Part shown: piece after piece, positions 22,887 to 38,700 of the stretch
How positions within the stretch are numbered: position 1 is the first letter of the stretch
How the letters are laid out: each line of letters opens with the position of its first letter
DNA from: Tubulanus polymorphus
Taxonomy: Eukaryota; Nemertea; Palaeonemertea; Tubulaniformes; Tubulanidae
Reading direction: 5' to 3'
Assembly (NCBI RefSeq): GCF_964204645.1
Contig: NC_134031.1
Span: 16,861,307 to 16,925,306 of the forward strand
DNA: 64,000 nt
Program-made: the position numbers and the translations under genes
The notes under the pieces: generated by a model
What the model saw: the letters and a program-made list of their open reading frames with translations, nothing else
Told to the model about the DNA's origin: nothing
Database searches by the model: none

Positions 22887-25800
22887 ATGTCAGTCTCGAC
22901 TGCTGGAAAGAAGTTGGCAGAAGTCGATGGAGAAAGATCTACTAATGTTAGACCAACCCTTTCTTCAAAAAATGTTTTTCAACAACAATCAGGACAAGCA
23001 CCAGATCATGACAATGAAAAAGTTATAGACACGAAGGATTCCCTCACTTCAGAAAGGGCCCAGGTGAGAGAGAGGGGATAAAATCCGTAAAAATCTCCTC
23101 TGCCTCTGGGTTTTCTTGCTGCAGGGCCCCTGCCCTGCTGCTAGAGTTACCTCTTTTGTCTTAAATTATATAAACTATGGATCCAGTTTCATGAATTTCA
23201 GTTATATTTCGATATAGACTTAAAATCGTTTCATTTCCAATGTTATAACAATTTAGAGTTTTGAATGAGAATTGCTGTTGCTGTGAAATCCACTCTGAAA
23301 TGGATATTCACTCATTCATGGTTTTAATCAATATTGCAGGGAGATGGAGCCGCTGACAGAAATGACTTAACCATCACTAATAATCTGGATCACAACCACC
23401 AGAATAGCCGAACAATGACGAGAACCCACCACTGGCCGAAACCATTTACAGTGAATACTGAAATCGACTGGTTGCAATGCGCCTTATTTGTATTTGCTCT
23501 TATAACAAGAACGTGGAGATTAGATTGGCCCAAAGCTGTCGTGTAGGTGTTATTCATTACCTTGATTATAGGCACATAGATATCAGGACCTGATTTTGAA
23601 TGATAAATCTGCATACCTAAAGTTAATTAACAGAAACTCTCAAGTTATAGATTGAAGAACTACGAAACCAGGGCCTTGGTACCTTTTGGTAATTTGAGCT
23701 GTCATTTTATTTTTTATATTTTACAAATAGATTTGATGAACTTCACTACGTACGCTACATCGCGTTATATATGAATGAGACATTCTTCGTTGATATCCAT
23801 CCTCCTTTTGGGAAAATGATCCTTAGCATTGCAGGTAAAATTCATCTCAAATACCGGTAATTGATCCGTTACATTACATATTGGATCAAGACCTTTCATA
23901 TTTCTCCTTATTTCAGGATATATGACTGGATTTGATGGTTATACTCCCTTTGATGGAGTTGGAGCTGGTAGGATGCTTATCATATAAACAGCGTTACTAT
24001 GAAAATATGCAATTATGAAATTAAATCAAAGTCAAGTTTTGGACTATTTTTCCAATGAAAATCTCTCTTCTGTTTGATTTTGATTTTCATTCTATTTCTC
24101 AGATTATCCGGACAGTATTCCAGTCTGGCAGATGAGATTCATACCTGCGTTGTTTGGTAGTCTACTGATTCCGGTTGTTTATCAGATTATGGTTGAATTT
24201 GGAACCTCCAGATGGACAGCAGGTTTAGCCGGGCTTCTTGTTCTTTGCGGTATGCTTAAGCTCACTTCAATACTCAGGTTCCAACGGTAATTCTCAATAG
24301 TTGCTTCATCGGATTTTTTTGATTTTCAGAAAATTCCTTCCTCACCGAGTCGCGATTCATTTTGATCGAAGGCATCCTCGTATTTTTTTGCGCCTTTACG
24401 ATTATGATGATGCTGAGATTTCTCAATAATTCTAACCGGCCGTTTTCGACCCCCTGGTGGATGTGTCTGACACTACTCGGAATTTCATCGGCGATGACTT
24501 TTTCGTGAGTTTACTTAGCATCCTTATGACTCTAACAAGATGAAAAACGAGCTGTTTTGAAAAATCAGTATGATTGAATTCCAGGATTAAATATATCGGT
24601 GCTATGACTATTGGATTGTGTTATACATTCATTCTACGTGACCAGTGGAAGCTGTTAGCCGATAAGACAATATCCGATGTAAGTATTAAGGATTTATTCC
24701 AGCTGCGTTACAAGTAGAAGCTGTGAGGATGAAAAAAGATGGCTTTCATTTCAGATCACTCTAGTGAAGCACGTTACGGCGCGTGTTCTAACTCTAGTCA
24801 TTCTACCAACAGTCGTGTATCTAGTTATATTTTTTGCGCATTTATCTATTCTGAAAAAAGCTGGACCGACGGATAAAATCATGACGAGTGCATTTCAGGC
24901 CAGTTTAGAGGTAAGATAAGTTAGGAATTTCTGCAAAATTTGAAACTGAACTAAGTTGGTTAGAAAATCCGAACAATCGTCGTGTTCTAATTCTTTATTT
25001 GATTTAACAAGTTTTGTATTTCAAGGGTGGTCTGGCTTCGATAACAAAAGGACAGCCATTGTACGTGGCGTACGGCTCTCAGATAACGTTGCGTCACACG
25101 TTTAAAACACCGTGCTGGTTACATTCCCACAACCATCTATATCCAATACGTTACCCCGATGGACGAGGTAGCAGTCATCAGCAACAAGTTACGTGTTATT
25201 CGTTCAAAGACGTGTTCAACTGGTGGATTGTCAAACAACCGGAAAGGTACAGTAGATTCGTACTGCTTTTTCTTGAACTAGCAAATAAAAGGATTTGTAC
25301 GGCACGTAACAATAATTCGGGAAGTAGATAAAGACGTAATGAAATTTCTCTGTTTCTTGAAATGCTTCTCTTTACTGTGACATCTTCTGTTGCGACAAGT
25401 TCTGTTGCTCCCAATTTGACTGATTGCAGAAAGGTCGAGTGTAGTTAATGTTGATAAAATGTAAAATCCTTCAATTGTAAATGGACTAAGGAGTAAATTG
25501 AAATATAGAAATAGTTTTATACCTCTGTCTTAAGTCTGATAAGTCTTACTTTATCATGGATATTATCATTCAGTTAATATGGATGTTGTGTACATTTTTT
25601 TTCTGATAAAAGGAGTAACATTAGCGTTGATGAACCTCCACTGCCCGTGAAACACGGCGATGTTGTTCAATTGGTTCATGGTATGACTAGTCGTGTGTTG
25701 AACAGTCACGATGTCGCCGCTCCTCTGTCACCTCGACACCAGGAGGTCACGTGCTATATCGATCACAACATATCCGCTCCATCGTATAATCTATGGACTG

Positions 25801-27788
25801 TGGTAAGTACTGAAATCGCCTCTGCTATGACCACTAATTTCTGATACAGGGTGGACCTAGACTTACCTAGAAATCAGGGAAAAGTCAGGGAATTTTCATT
25901 TCTTTAAATAAGTCCAGGAATAGTTGGGGAATTTTCTTTTCTCAGAATAAGTCGGGGAATAATCAGGGAATTTTGTAAAAGAAAGTTGAAAGTCAGGGAA
26001 ATTTATTTAGATTGCTAAATCTTGTATAAAATCAAACAGTTTCCATTTATGTTTTATGTATTTGACTGTGTTAATTGATTGTACTCTCAGCAGATCAAGT
26101 TAGGCAAAACCAGTTTTCATTTGATTTTGGAAATGTTTCCAGGAAATCGTTAATCGAGATGTTGAAGGAGATGAGTGGAAAACGATACAGTCGCAAATTC
26201 GTTTGATACACGTCGAAACGAAGCAGGCGTTGAAATTGACGGGAAAACAGCTGCCTGCGTGGGGGTACCATCAGTTCGAAGTGGCTACAGATCACATCGT
26301 TCAACAAGACATGACCGTTTGGAACGTGGAAGAACATCGTTATACGAGGGCGCCCGATCAGAAACAAAGAGAAAAAGAGTTGGCGGAGTCGGAGATGATA
26401 CCGCTCGAACCGGCTAAACTCAGCTTCTTCCAGAAATTCTGGGAACTGCAGGCAAGTTTTCGGCAACAAATAACGAAAAATTCATCGTCGTTGAAGTGTA
26501 CGTACTCATAAATTTGTATTATAATGTGACTGCAGATAAAAATGTTAACGTCCAAGATTGATCAACAAATGGAACACAAATACAGCTCTGATCCCACTCA
26601 ATGGCCCACAATGGATCGTAATATTGCCTATTGGATCAGTCCAAATAGTAACGTAAGTGCAAGCTTCTGCTAACTAGATTCTTTTACACGAAACCAGGTA
26701 TATTTTTTGTAAAGATTGTGAAAATTCACTTCTCTTTTGTAGGCCCAGATACATTTACTGGGAAATATAGTAATATGGTATACGTTTCTAGAATTCTTTG
26801 TGTTTTACGCGATCATCTTCATTTCACTAACTCTAGCTCGAAGAAGGTCGATAAATGTTGTAACTGAAGGTAAAATCTCAAACTCCATTCAGTCGATTCT
26901 GTTCCGGAAATTTATTGATTGGAATGTCTTTTTCTGTTGTACAGAGGTCTGGCAGAGGTGGTTGTTTATGGGTGAACTGTTACTCGGAGGATACGTGCTG
27001 CATTATGTTCCATTCCTAATCGTTGAAAGTACTTACTTCCTCTACCATTATTTACCGGCTGTGCTGTATAAGATATTATTCCTAGCTGTAGCTGCTGAAC
27101 AGGCTTATTTATCGTTGTGGTAAGTTTGGTTTTTGGACTTTAGATTTCCTCGATTCGCAACTCGGTAATTACAGTCCTTATGTGAAGTCCTCAATTGTTC
27201 TGAAACTTAAACTGATATCACCGGGTATATGCATATTCTCTTATAGTTGACAGTCTGGAGGGAACTTGTCTGAATGTCACTTCCATTTCACAAAGGCCTC
27301 AAATTCACTGCTCAAGGCTTTGAAAAATACTTTTTCAATTTGTTGCTTTTAATGCCTGTAATGAACCCCAGGGGTAGATCCAGGGATTGTGAGACTTGTA
27401 TAAGTCCATCAATTTTCTTGAATGCCCTATTTCATTTTGTCAACAAAGATAGTTGGTGCATTTCAGTGCAGGAGTATACTTCATATCACCTTTTTGGACA
27501 TCAACCTTTTGGAATGTGACAAATGACAAATCCTTCAAAACTGGCCTCTGGATCCGCCCATGATATTTACCTGGGTCTCGGCTATTACAGCACATCAATT
27601 TGTACATTTATTTCAGGTGTAATTGGTGTCGTCAGTTATATATTGGTCTAGTTTTAGCTTGGTTGTCAGCTGTATTGTATAGTTTTACTCAGTTCGCCGC
27701 ATTTAGTTATGGTTTACAAGATTTCGACGCCGCTGAACTTAAGTCGATGCTTTGGAAAAGTACGTGGGATTTCATCATCCATCGATGA
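22887..27788 (+). CDS. POMT1: Protein O-mannosyltransferase 1
   Basis: An ER-membrane enzyme that, with POMT2, transfers mannose from dolichyl-phosphate-mannose to Ser/Thr, starting the O-glycan of alpha-dystroglycan. Exons: 22887-23063; 23340-23542; 23731-23834; 23917-23967; 24103-24249; 24330-24504; 24585-24678; 24755-24910; 25026-25246; 25613-25802; 26143-26451; 26536-26652; 26743-26869; 26945-27119; 27617-27788. Total 805 aa against 747 in human; the extra length is a disordered N-terminus (residues 1-90). Seen: the PMT domain with the acidic DE pair in [15 protein letters not shown] (about 127-141), HPPFGKM, a three-repeat MIR region from about 370 ([45 protein letters not shown]), a C-terminal PMT membrane domain with YLFYHYLPA-like FLYHYLPAV, and the end [17 protein letters not shown]. 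These blocks separate POMT1 from POMT2. The intron after 26451 has a GC donor. A poly(A) signal lies at 28144. Confidence 0.97.
25853..26010. repeat. Dispersed CAGGGAA-rich repeat, copy 1
   Basis: Contains repeated AGTCAGGGAATTTT and AAGTCGGGGAATAATCAGGG. Related sequence occurs in BET introns at 37036-37225, 37498-37710, 41190-41290, 46540-46740 and 47936-48190, some with GGGTGGCCACTC at one end and CCTGGAAA/CCTGGGAA internally. No coding potential. Confidence 0.55.
27369..27562. repeat. hAT-like element copy 3
   Basis: The left end CAGGGGTAGATCCAGGG and the right end (read inward) CATGGGCGGATCCAGAGG match the family at 18046-18286. It is inserted in the last POMT1 intron (27120-27616). Confidence 0.5.
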
Positions 27789-28920
27789 ACGAATGCCGAT
27801 TTTATATTTTTACATTTGGAGCGCACAGAAACTGAAAATACTCATAGATTAATCGTCATTAAATGCTCAGATTTCTTGAGATTTCAATGTTATCAACTGA
27901 TGGTTATCTGCCACTGTTCGGCCCAATGTCTTCAATCCAACAACTAATGATCATTTGAATTGGAAATGAACTAAATTTTTGTGATTAGATTCAAAATTTA
28001 TGCGAACAATTTGAGGTTTGCGGATAATTGCGGGTACGCTGTTGCTACAATACTATTTTAGCGGGTGCTGTCTTAAGTGATGCTCACTCTAATATTTAAT
28101 GTCTCAATGCCTTTTAGGGTTATCTTATGTTTAATTAGAATTGAATAAATGTATAATTGGTAAATTTTAACGGTTGTTTCAAGTTATTCAGTTTCTATTC
28201 ACATTCATAGATAGATTGAGCGGATCCACTTTTCTCAGTCAGTGGATGAGATTAAGCAAAGTTCCAGGTTCCACTGCCTGGTCCTTACTTCAAACTACAG
28301 ACGAGAGCAAAAAAATAACACAAAAGTGTGAATGATTTTTCATTTTATTTACGAAGAAAAAATATTCAATTCCCTTCCTTACAAAAATTTGTAATATACA
28401 TTCGTAGGTCGCTTTCTACACGTAGCGTGCAAATCGTAACAAATATCGTGTGCTTATTTACAGAACTTATTTACAGACGGTTCCAAAAATTGGTTTAAAG
28501 TAGAATAACTGATTACGCCGGAGTCTAATTGGAGAAAACTGTGACTACTTTCACAACTAACATACCAGTAGATCTCAGTCGACTCTTTTAATGAAAAACT
28601 TTCATTTGCAAAACATTTGATGTCTTAAAATGAGATACTAAACGCAACTTATTTCAAATACAAACATCTTCGTCGAAGATTACAACATGATCAAACATCC
28701 GATTGATCGAGTAATTTTGGTATAGACCGACAATTGCCATTACGGTTAACTTGACATCATAGACGCTGAGGGGTATGATTGAAAATTAATATATCCGAGT
28801 CTCGCATACCGGGGCAGTTAATGTACTGAAACACAATTCAGATAAATGCCTATCTCCGCATGGAAGTTTTTTTCGCGATCGCGATTATTTCGATATATAC
28901 GTGCGAAAATCGTTACACGT
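27789..28920. other. Convergent 3' region of POMT1 and WDR5
   Basis: The POMT1 poly(A) signal AATAAA is at 28144-28149 (+), and the WDR5 signal is on the minus strand at 28344-28349. The two transcripts therefore end within about 200 bp of each other, tail to tail. Nothing else was recognised. Confidence 0.6.
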
Positions 28921-31547
<2,627 letters not shown>

Positions 31548-32796
31548 GTTTGCTCTTCTGTGACTGAGATTGTGAAGTGACAGTACACCTATCTATCTAC
31601 TACACAGATTATCACTTTTAAATCTACAGTTATTATTTAAAAGTTATGTCAACAGTTATTTCACGTTTCTACAAAAAATAAATGAAAGGGATAAGTGGGG
31701 CTGAACAAATCAGAATATCAGTACGAATAGTATACGAATTCAAGGGTCCCATAGGAATACAACGATGACTTTTTTTAGGAAGAAACCACGAATCTTAGCG
31801 ATTTAATTGCAGACTATTTTCTCATGAAGTCGAACAGATTTCTGATTCAGAAAGGCTTTTAAGGACGATTCATTGAATTACAATCATTTCCGATTCATAG
31901 GATACAATCTTCAGCAATAGGAATTAATGATTTGATTGCTGAACTTGCCTGCAATCGCGAGATATATTCCTTAATCGGAGCTCAACAAATAAATTTTGTA
32001 CTAAAAAGCTCAACCGGAAAGTGCCAGATTTAAGAGCTTGTACGCATGCGCTAGACTCAATAATTTATGTTCTCGCGGTTTCTCGCGATTGTAAGCTCGA
32101 TCCGAGATTAAGTGTTCAGTACACTAGACCTAAGTTGTGTTAGTGTCTCGATCTAAATTGAATATCGAACTAAATATGCGTCTATGATTTAATTCTTTCA
32201 TATGGCGTGTGCTCTAAAAGTGAAAGGTGGTTTGGATTCGAACCCCGGTGGTGTATGGAGCCGGCGATCTCAGTTCTCTTTCAAAAATCGCGGGAAATCG
32301 CCCTACCATATAAAAATAGCATTTTCAAAATCAATTGATTATCTCAATATAGGGATATTAAAATCGTGAGCTATTATGGCATTTATTTACATGTATATCT
32401 CGAAAAATGTAATGCCAAAATCTCGTTCACGTGGTTTCTATTGACCAATCAGAACTCATTATCGCGACGCTGAGTCACAGGTTGTTGGCGTAATTTTCTG
32501 TCGCGTCTCAACAAATGCCGCTATTTCGCATCTTTAGCCGGCAAAAATTTCCCCTTATCGCGCATAAGCCGAAAGGATAGGACATTATCTTACGTACCCC
32601 GACCCTAAATAGTAAAACTAGAGGGTAATTTGGGCCCAATTCCTAAAACTCGGGGTACTACGAAACCATGTGACCTGAATCGACCAATGAGAGATCGTCG
32701 TTTTCAAAAGCGAGTATAAAAGCTCAATCGACAAGCTCGCGGAAGCCATTACAGGGTATCAGGGCCGGTAATGTTCCGGCCGAATCCTGCATCAAA
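31548..32796. promoter_or_regulatory. Divergent WDR5/BET promoter region
   Basis: The 1249 bp between the two start codons contain TACGCATGCGCT at 32041 (one change from the NRF1 site), TCTCGCGA at 32081-32088 and its complement at 31955-31962, plus TCTCGCGG at 32071. TCTCGCGAGA-type and NRF1 motifs are known to be enriched in bidirectional vertebrate promoters. A TATAAAA lies close to the BET start (separate entry). Confidence 0.55.
32715..32721 (+). promoter_or_regulatory. TATA box of the BET gene
   Basis: TATAAAA sits 76 bp upstream of the BET start codon, placing transcription initiation near 32745 and giving a 5' leader of about 50 nt. The leader contains a 6-bp-stem hairpin GGCCGG-TAATGTT-CCGGCC (32763-32781), with an upstream ATG at 32771 inside its loop, out of frame with the main ATG. 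Confidence 0.5.
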
Positions 32797-35700
32797 ATGG
32801 ATACGAAGACCCATCCGGCACTGCAAGGCTACAAGCAATATGCGCAGGACGTTGCTGCAGGGTACTGTTTCAACCTTTTAATGTATTGTGGCTATTTTAG
32901 CGTTAAAATCGCCGATTAAAAATCCAATGCTCGCTCAGCCGCCATTGTGAAGGTGCCCTCGTATGCAACGTTGAAAGTGTCCCACATTTCTGATCGTTTA
33001 CGCTTCTCGTATACGTTTTCAAATCGAAATTGTACGTCCCTTAAGCGCTCCAAGTCTGCCTCCCTATAAACCAATGTCTTTAATTGCTGAATTGCATCAC
33101 GAAAGGTTCGTTTTCCCCCGTTTAAATTTGCTGCTCAAACGCGTAGTACGTCGTTAATTATCGGCAGCAGCCATGATGCCAGTCTCTTTTTTGGACCGAT
33201 TTTCTGGGTTAGTTGAAGGCAGATGCTGATTCCTACTATCGATGTATGTTCCCAATGGTGTACAGCATTTAGTTGATCAGTTTATTTTCATTCATTTCAA
33301 TGGGAAAGTTATAAAATTGATGCTTACAGGCTGATTACCCTGGCCGCTGCGGATTTCAATTCTCAAAATTTTATCCCATTTTCGACCCCCCTCGACGAGC
33401 GGTGGACGAAACAATGATCGCATCTGATACTACATTTTACTATTGTCGTCATTTGAAATTTTTTGTATCGTTTTTGAAAATTTCTATTTTGCCGAAATGA
33501 CGACCTTCTTGTCGCCTGAGTTCTGAATTATGTCGAGTTTGAAATTATCGAACTTGGTAGATTACTATGGAATCTGAAGTGTACTTATGATGGTATAGGT
33601 GAATTTAAATGCTTTTTGGAAAAATTGTCGGTCAGATAGGACTATAATGTGATTTTCCCAGATTTTGGAAATCGGTCAGTTTGGGCCCCAAAAATAGTAC
33701 AGATAGAGTTGTGGTCCTAGTAGCTGTTGACGGAGGAAAAGCTATTTATTACAGTTTCAAAGACCCATTAACTCGAAAATTTTCAATAATTCACGCTTTT
33801 GATTTTGATCTTGTAGGAACGGTGCTACTACTGATGACGGTGATTCAGTAAGTATCGATTTAAAAGTCGTTTTTTTGCGCGAAATCAATTCGAAACTGAT
33901 CTTCGATGTTAATGTTTTATCGTCGAACTTTTTCAGAATGATGCCTGTCTCGTCTGTAAAAAATTAGGCAGAACTTGTCCGGACACTGCAAAGGTTAGTT
34001 GGGTTGATGGCCGAGTGAGAAGCTTCTGATTATTGTTCTCGAGTTTTAAGCGTCGTAGTTTTCGCGAGATCGCTAATACAATCGGTAATCAATAACATTT
34101 CTCTGACCTACAGTCATCTTTACAGAACGGATCGGCGAGTGACGATGGCAGTGCCAATTCCACCACTGCTGAAACTAACAACAGTAAAGGCAAGAACGGA
34201 CCGTCGAAAAGAGGCCGAAACACGAACCAGTTGCAATATCTGTGTAGAACTGTCATGAAAGGTGTATGGAAACATCAGTTCGCGTGGCCGTTCCATCAGC
34301 CAGTCGATGCGCAGAGACTCAATTTACCTGTAAGTTCCGTTCAGCTTCATTATCAATTACATATGGGATCATTCATTTATTACGTACGCATAAAATTCGA
34401 ATTTTTCAACCCCCCTCTGTACGCAAAATCGGCCATTTTTTCATATACATTAAGCATAACAGTACGCAATTGCACTGACCCCCCTCCCCTAATGCATACA
34501 TAATAAATGAATGACCCCTATACCCTCCTGTTTCATTCCTAGCATCGGTTCGTGAGAGACGTCGAATCAAAATTATCCCTATTTCGAAAACCATAAAAAT
34601 GACTCCGATGGTGTTCCTAGAGTAGCGTGATACCGATTTAACTGATATCTGTAACATCGTTCGTTAACGTAATAATTGTAGGATTATCACAAGATCGTTA
34701 AACACCCGATGGATCTCGGCACGATCAAAAAACGCTTGGAAACGAATTACTACTACAGCGCAAAGGAATGCCTCGAAGAGTTCAATATGATGTTTACGAA
34801 CTGTTACATCTACAACAAACCTGGAGAGGTAGGCTTATGTGATTAGAATGTGTATGATAAAAGTCAACCATTTGCAGTAGCCCCAAGCATTTTCGTATCG
34901 CCCTCTGAAAATCATCCCCCGTTTTAAAAAGTTAGCTGATCCTTTTCATGGGTTAATGTCAATGTAATTATCAGTGTTACTGTTTTGTTGAGTAAGATAA
35001 TATAACGAATAGCATTATGCATTTGAATTAAGCTTATTTCATATATTTTGAACACGAAAGCTTTGAAACTTAAACATCCTCAATAACTACGAAACTAAAC
35101 AATTAAGATAGCCCATCAAGCACGTTAGCTACCGCCTACGAGTTATCTAGGTAGATTCTTCAATTTGAACAAAATGTTTATTCTCAATGAACAATGGACG
35201 ACCGTAGTATAGCTCTATTGTCTGCTATGAAATATCTGGCGGTAGTAGCTACTGTAGGTAGCATCGTATGATCAGCATGGCAGCTAAATGCGTTACGATA
35301 CAGAAGAACCTGCTTAATTCGGATCATTCGGGACCAACTACGAAATCCATCCGGTTTACGTTAACTTGGATTAAGATTCATTTTCCCGTAATATTAATGA
35401 ACAAATGGACTGCAAATATCGTCTGGATTAGACCAAAATCTGGATTAAGCAGGTTTGATAATAAAGTCAATGTCGGTATTGTATGCAGGGTCCAATCTAA
35501 GGAATGACAGCCACTTGCCCGGGGGGGGGGGGCAAGCATATCTGAAATTTCGCTTGCCCCCTCCAAAAGCTACCTGCTCTACACAGGCAGTTCGATTGGT
35601 GGCACTATCATCCGTTGTATCGAGTGGGAAAAAAGCTTTGTGACATAAAATTGCACTAGCCCGGGGGACAAGTGATAATGATAACTTACATGCCCTGATG

Positions 35701-38700
35701 AGAATATACTTGCCCCTGGCAATCGGAGGACAAGTGCTTAGATGGGACCCTGAGTATGTACAGTGGTTGGTTTTGTATATTTTCAGGATATTTGTCTGAT
35801 GGCGCAGACGTTGGAGAAGATATTCTTACAGAAAGCGTCGTTGATGCCGCCTGAAGAAATCGAAGTGATACCGGCTCAAAAGAAAACGGTGAAAGCAGCA
35901 GCTGCACGTCAAAATCAAGGTCAAGGCCAACGCGCAGCAGCAGTTGCTGCAGCAGCTGCCGTGGCCAATCAGATGGCGCCGACGCCTTCTCCGCCTCCGC
36001 CGCCCCCTCCGGCGGTTATACCGGTGCCGATTGCCGCGACTAACGCGTCGTCGTCGACAGTCGCTTCATCGGATTCAGCAATCGTTGTGCCGACCCCTGT
36101 AAGTACTAGATCTTACTATAATACTCTCCTCAATACCATTACTACCAAGAGCTCAAATTATTTTCAATTTACTCAAAATGAGTAATTAAAAATTAAAATC
36201 AAAATGAATTCTGATGCATTTTCGACTATACTACTGTTTTCGATGTCTAAATACTGTCATTCGTGCTGATAAATACTATGAAGGGATACTCAAAGAATTC
36301 TGGTCTGCTGTAAGCTGAAACCAGTTCATTCTTCAAGCTCCCGTTGTAACAGGAGCTTTCACAAGAGCCGTCAGACTAACAGCTGTCACCATTGTTACTT
36401 ACTGCAAATGCTAGACTCCTGTGAATGATTGTATAGGACTAATCATTGAGTGATTTCTATCGTCTGGATTGTGAAAGAGTATATATATTCCCAGGGCCCA
36501 GTTTCACAAAAAGGATTAAGGCCTCAATCGATTTAAGATAAACTGAATTAACGAAGGAATTAAATCGATTTAAGAGTTAAACTTTTTTGTGAAACTGGGC
36601 CCAGTACCTTAAATTAGCTGTTTGTCTCGAAGGCTGATTACGACGCTCGGACCCCTTGTGTGAAATTGAGGACAATTTCAAATATTGTTTCTGAATTTAA
36701 TATATCAATTAGACGAAAAAAGGAGTGAAGCGTAAAGCGGACCCGGTCGGCGGTAAAACGATGGTACTACCTCCGACTCAGACGACGTCCGTAACGCCGT
36801 CGCCGTACGACTTCCCGTCGTTCGACGAGGCGACGCCGGTGAAAGTTCAGAACCGACGCGAGAGCAGTCGTCCGATCAAACGTCCGAAGAAAGACCTACC
36901 CGACGACCAGGCGCAGCATAGTACGAAAAGCAAAAAGGGCAAGATGGGCGAGCAAATGAAATACTGTAACGTCTTGCTGAAGGAATTGTACGCCAAGAAA
37001 CATGCTGTAAGTTTTATTGTTGTCTCTTAAGGAAACAGGGTGGCCACTCACCCGGCAAACACGGGCAATTAGAAAAATCAGTGAGAACTCTGAGAATTTG
37101 ACAGATTTTGCCATTAAAAACCTGGAAATAAGGGAATTTGGATATGTTTTCAATACGGGATTCATGAAGAATGAATAAATTCTGACATTCGAAAACAAGG
37201 AATTCCTCGGGATTTACTTGGGTGGAATTATAACATGGAAAAAAATCGGCGATAACTGGGATGAATCGGTGTAAAGTGGAATCCCTGTGAAAGAAAAAGT
37301 GTTGTGAATTGGGTAGAGAAATTATAGCTATTCTCCTCGTGTGATTTACAGGGTTACGCGTGGCCTTTTTATAAACCGGTCGACGCGTCTCTACTCGGCT
37401 TAAACGATTACCATGAAATTATTAAGAAACCGATGGATCTGGGCACAATAAAGGTAGGAGTCGAATTTGAATATTTCTAGTTAACTAACAGGATTCTTAC
37501 GGATCAGGGAAAAAACTTGGAGCCCTGAATTTAATTTTCCCTCAAGGGAATTTCTGGTATTCTGACTTATCTTGAAAATCATGGAATTTTTGATGTGCGG
37601 TTCTCGCTGACTTGAGGAACCCCTTTAAGAAGAAACTGAGGATGTCTTAAAATGTCAATTTTCAAAGAAAATCTTAGATATTCTTGAGACATTTGAGATT
37701 CCCTGATCAGTATGAACCCTGTTGTGAAAGAAATACTAGTAGAATTTAGAGATTAACGACGTGTGTAATTTTTAGACGAAGATGGAAACGCGTGAATATA
37801 GGATGGCGAACGATTTCGCCGAAGATGTACGATTAATATTTACGAATTGTTACCGATATAATCCTCCCGATAGCGACGTTGTGGCGATGGCTAAAAAATT
37901 ACAGGTACACGTATATTTTAATCGTTTCCATACTCTGATGCTCCTTTGCCTTAAGAAAATAAAGATATCACAATCTGGTGTATAGTGTATGAAGCACCTC
38001 GATATTACACCTATCTGCCCCATGGCACAGTGTATGCGTAGTTACTGAGGCAGGTTACAATTGGTCTCTGCCGAATTCTCTTCTGGTGCGTTTGTTTCGA
38101 CCAGAATTTACTCAACCTGTTCCAGATATGCTCAATCTGTAAATCAGCTATAACCAGGCTGGTAGAGAGGTCCTATTCCGGAAATACAAATTCGGAGTAC
38201 AATCGGAAACCTGCCTAAGAGTTTGAAATGTTTGACTGGTGCTGCCATCTTTCCAAATGTATATTAACTGTTCAACAGATGGCAGCACTGTATGGCTTGT
38301 CCATTATACGCCGTATTGTGTGTGAAATGCACTGAAAGGGGTTTTCTATAGGTTTGAGATCGAACTTATACAATAGATACGTGTAAAGCCTTGTGACATG
38401 ATTATAACGAAGTTGATTGATTGTTTTAGGATGTGTTCGAGTTACGGTACGCTCGGATGCCGGACGAACCGCTCGTCTCGGAGAACGAGCGCATGAAGGG
38501 CGACTACAGCGACAGCGAAAACTCGGAGATGTCGGATTCGAGCGATTCGGACGACAGCGAAGCCGAACGCGAAAAACGTCTGCGCGAATTGCAAGAGCAG
38601 GTAGGAAGAATATTACTTGATTTCTCTATTCGTGACGTCGAGGGTTAATTCGATAGAAAGGGTTTTGTTCGTGATTATGATAATGATGAGGTTGTGCCTA

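Noticed and set aside
26095-26469. Minus-strand ORF of 124 residues
   Set aside because: Antisense to the POMT1 exon 26143-26451.
32230-32260. tRNA-like B box (GGTTCGAATCC on the minus strand)
   Set aside because: No TPsiC stem pairing, no acceptor stem and no A box at proper distance; not a tRNA gene.
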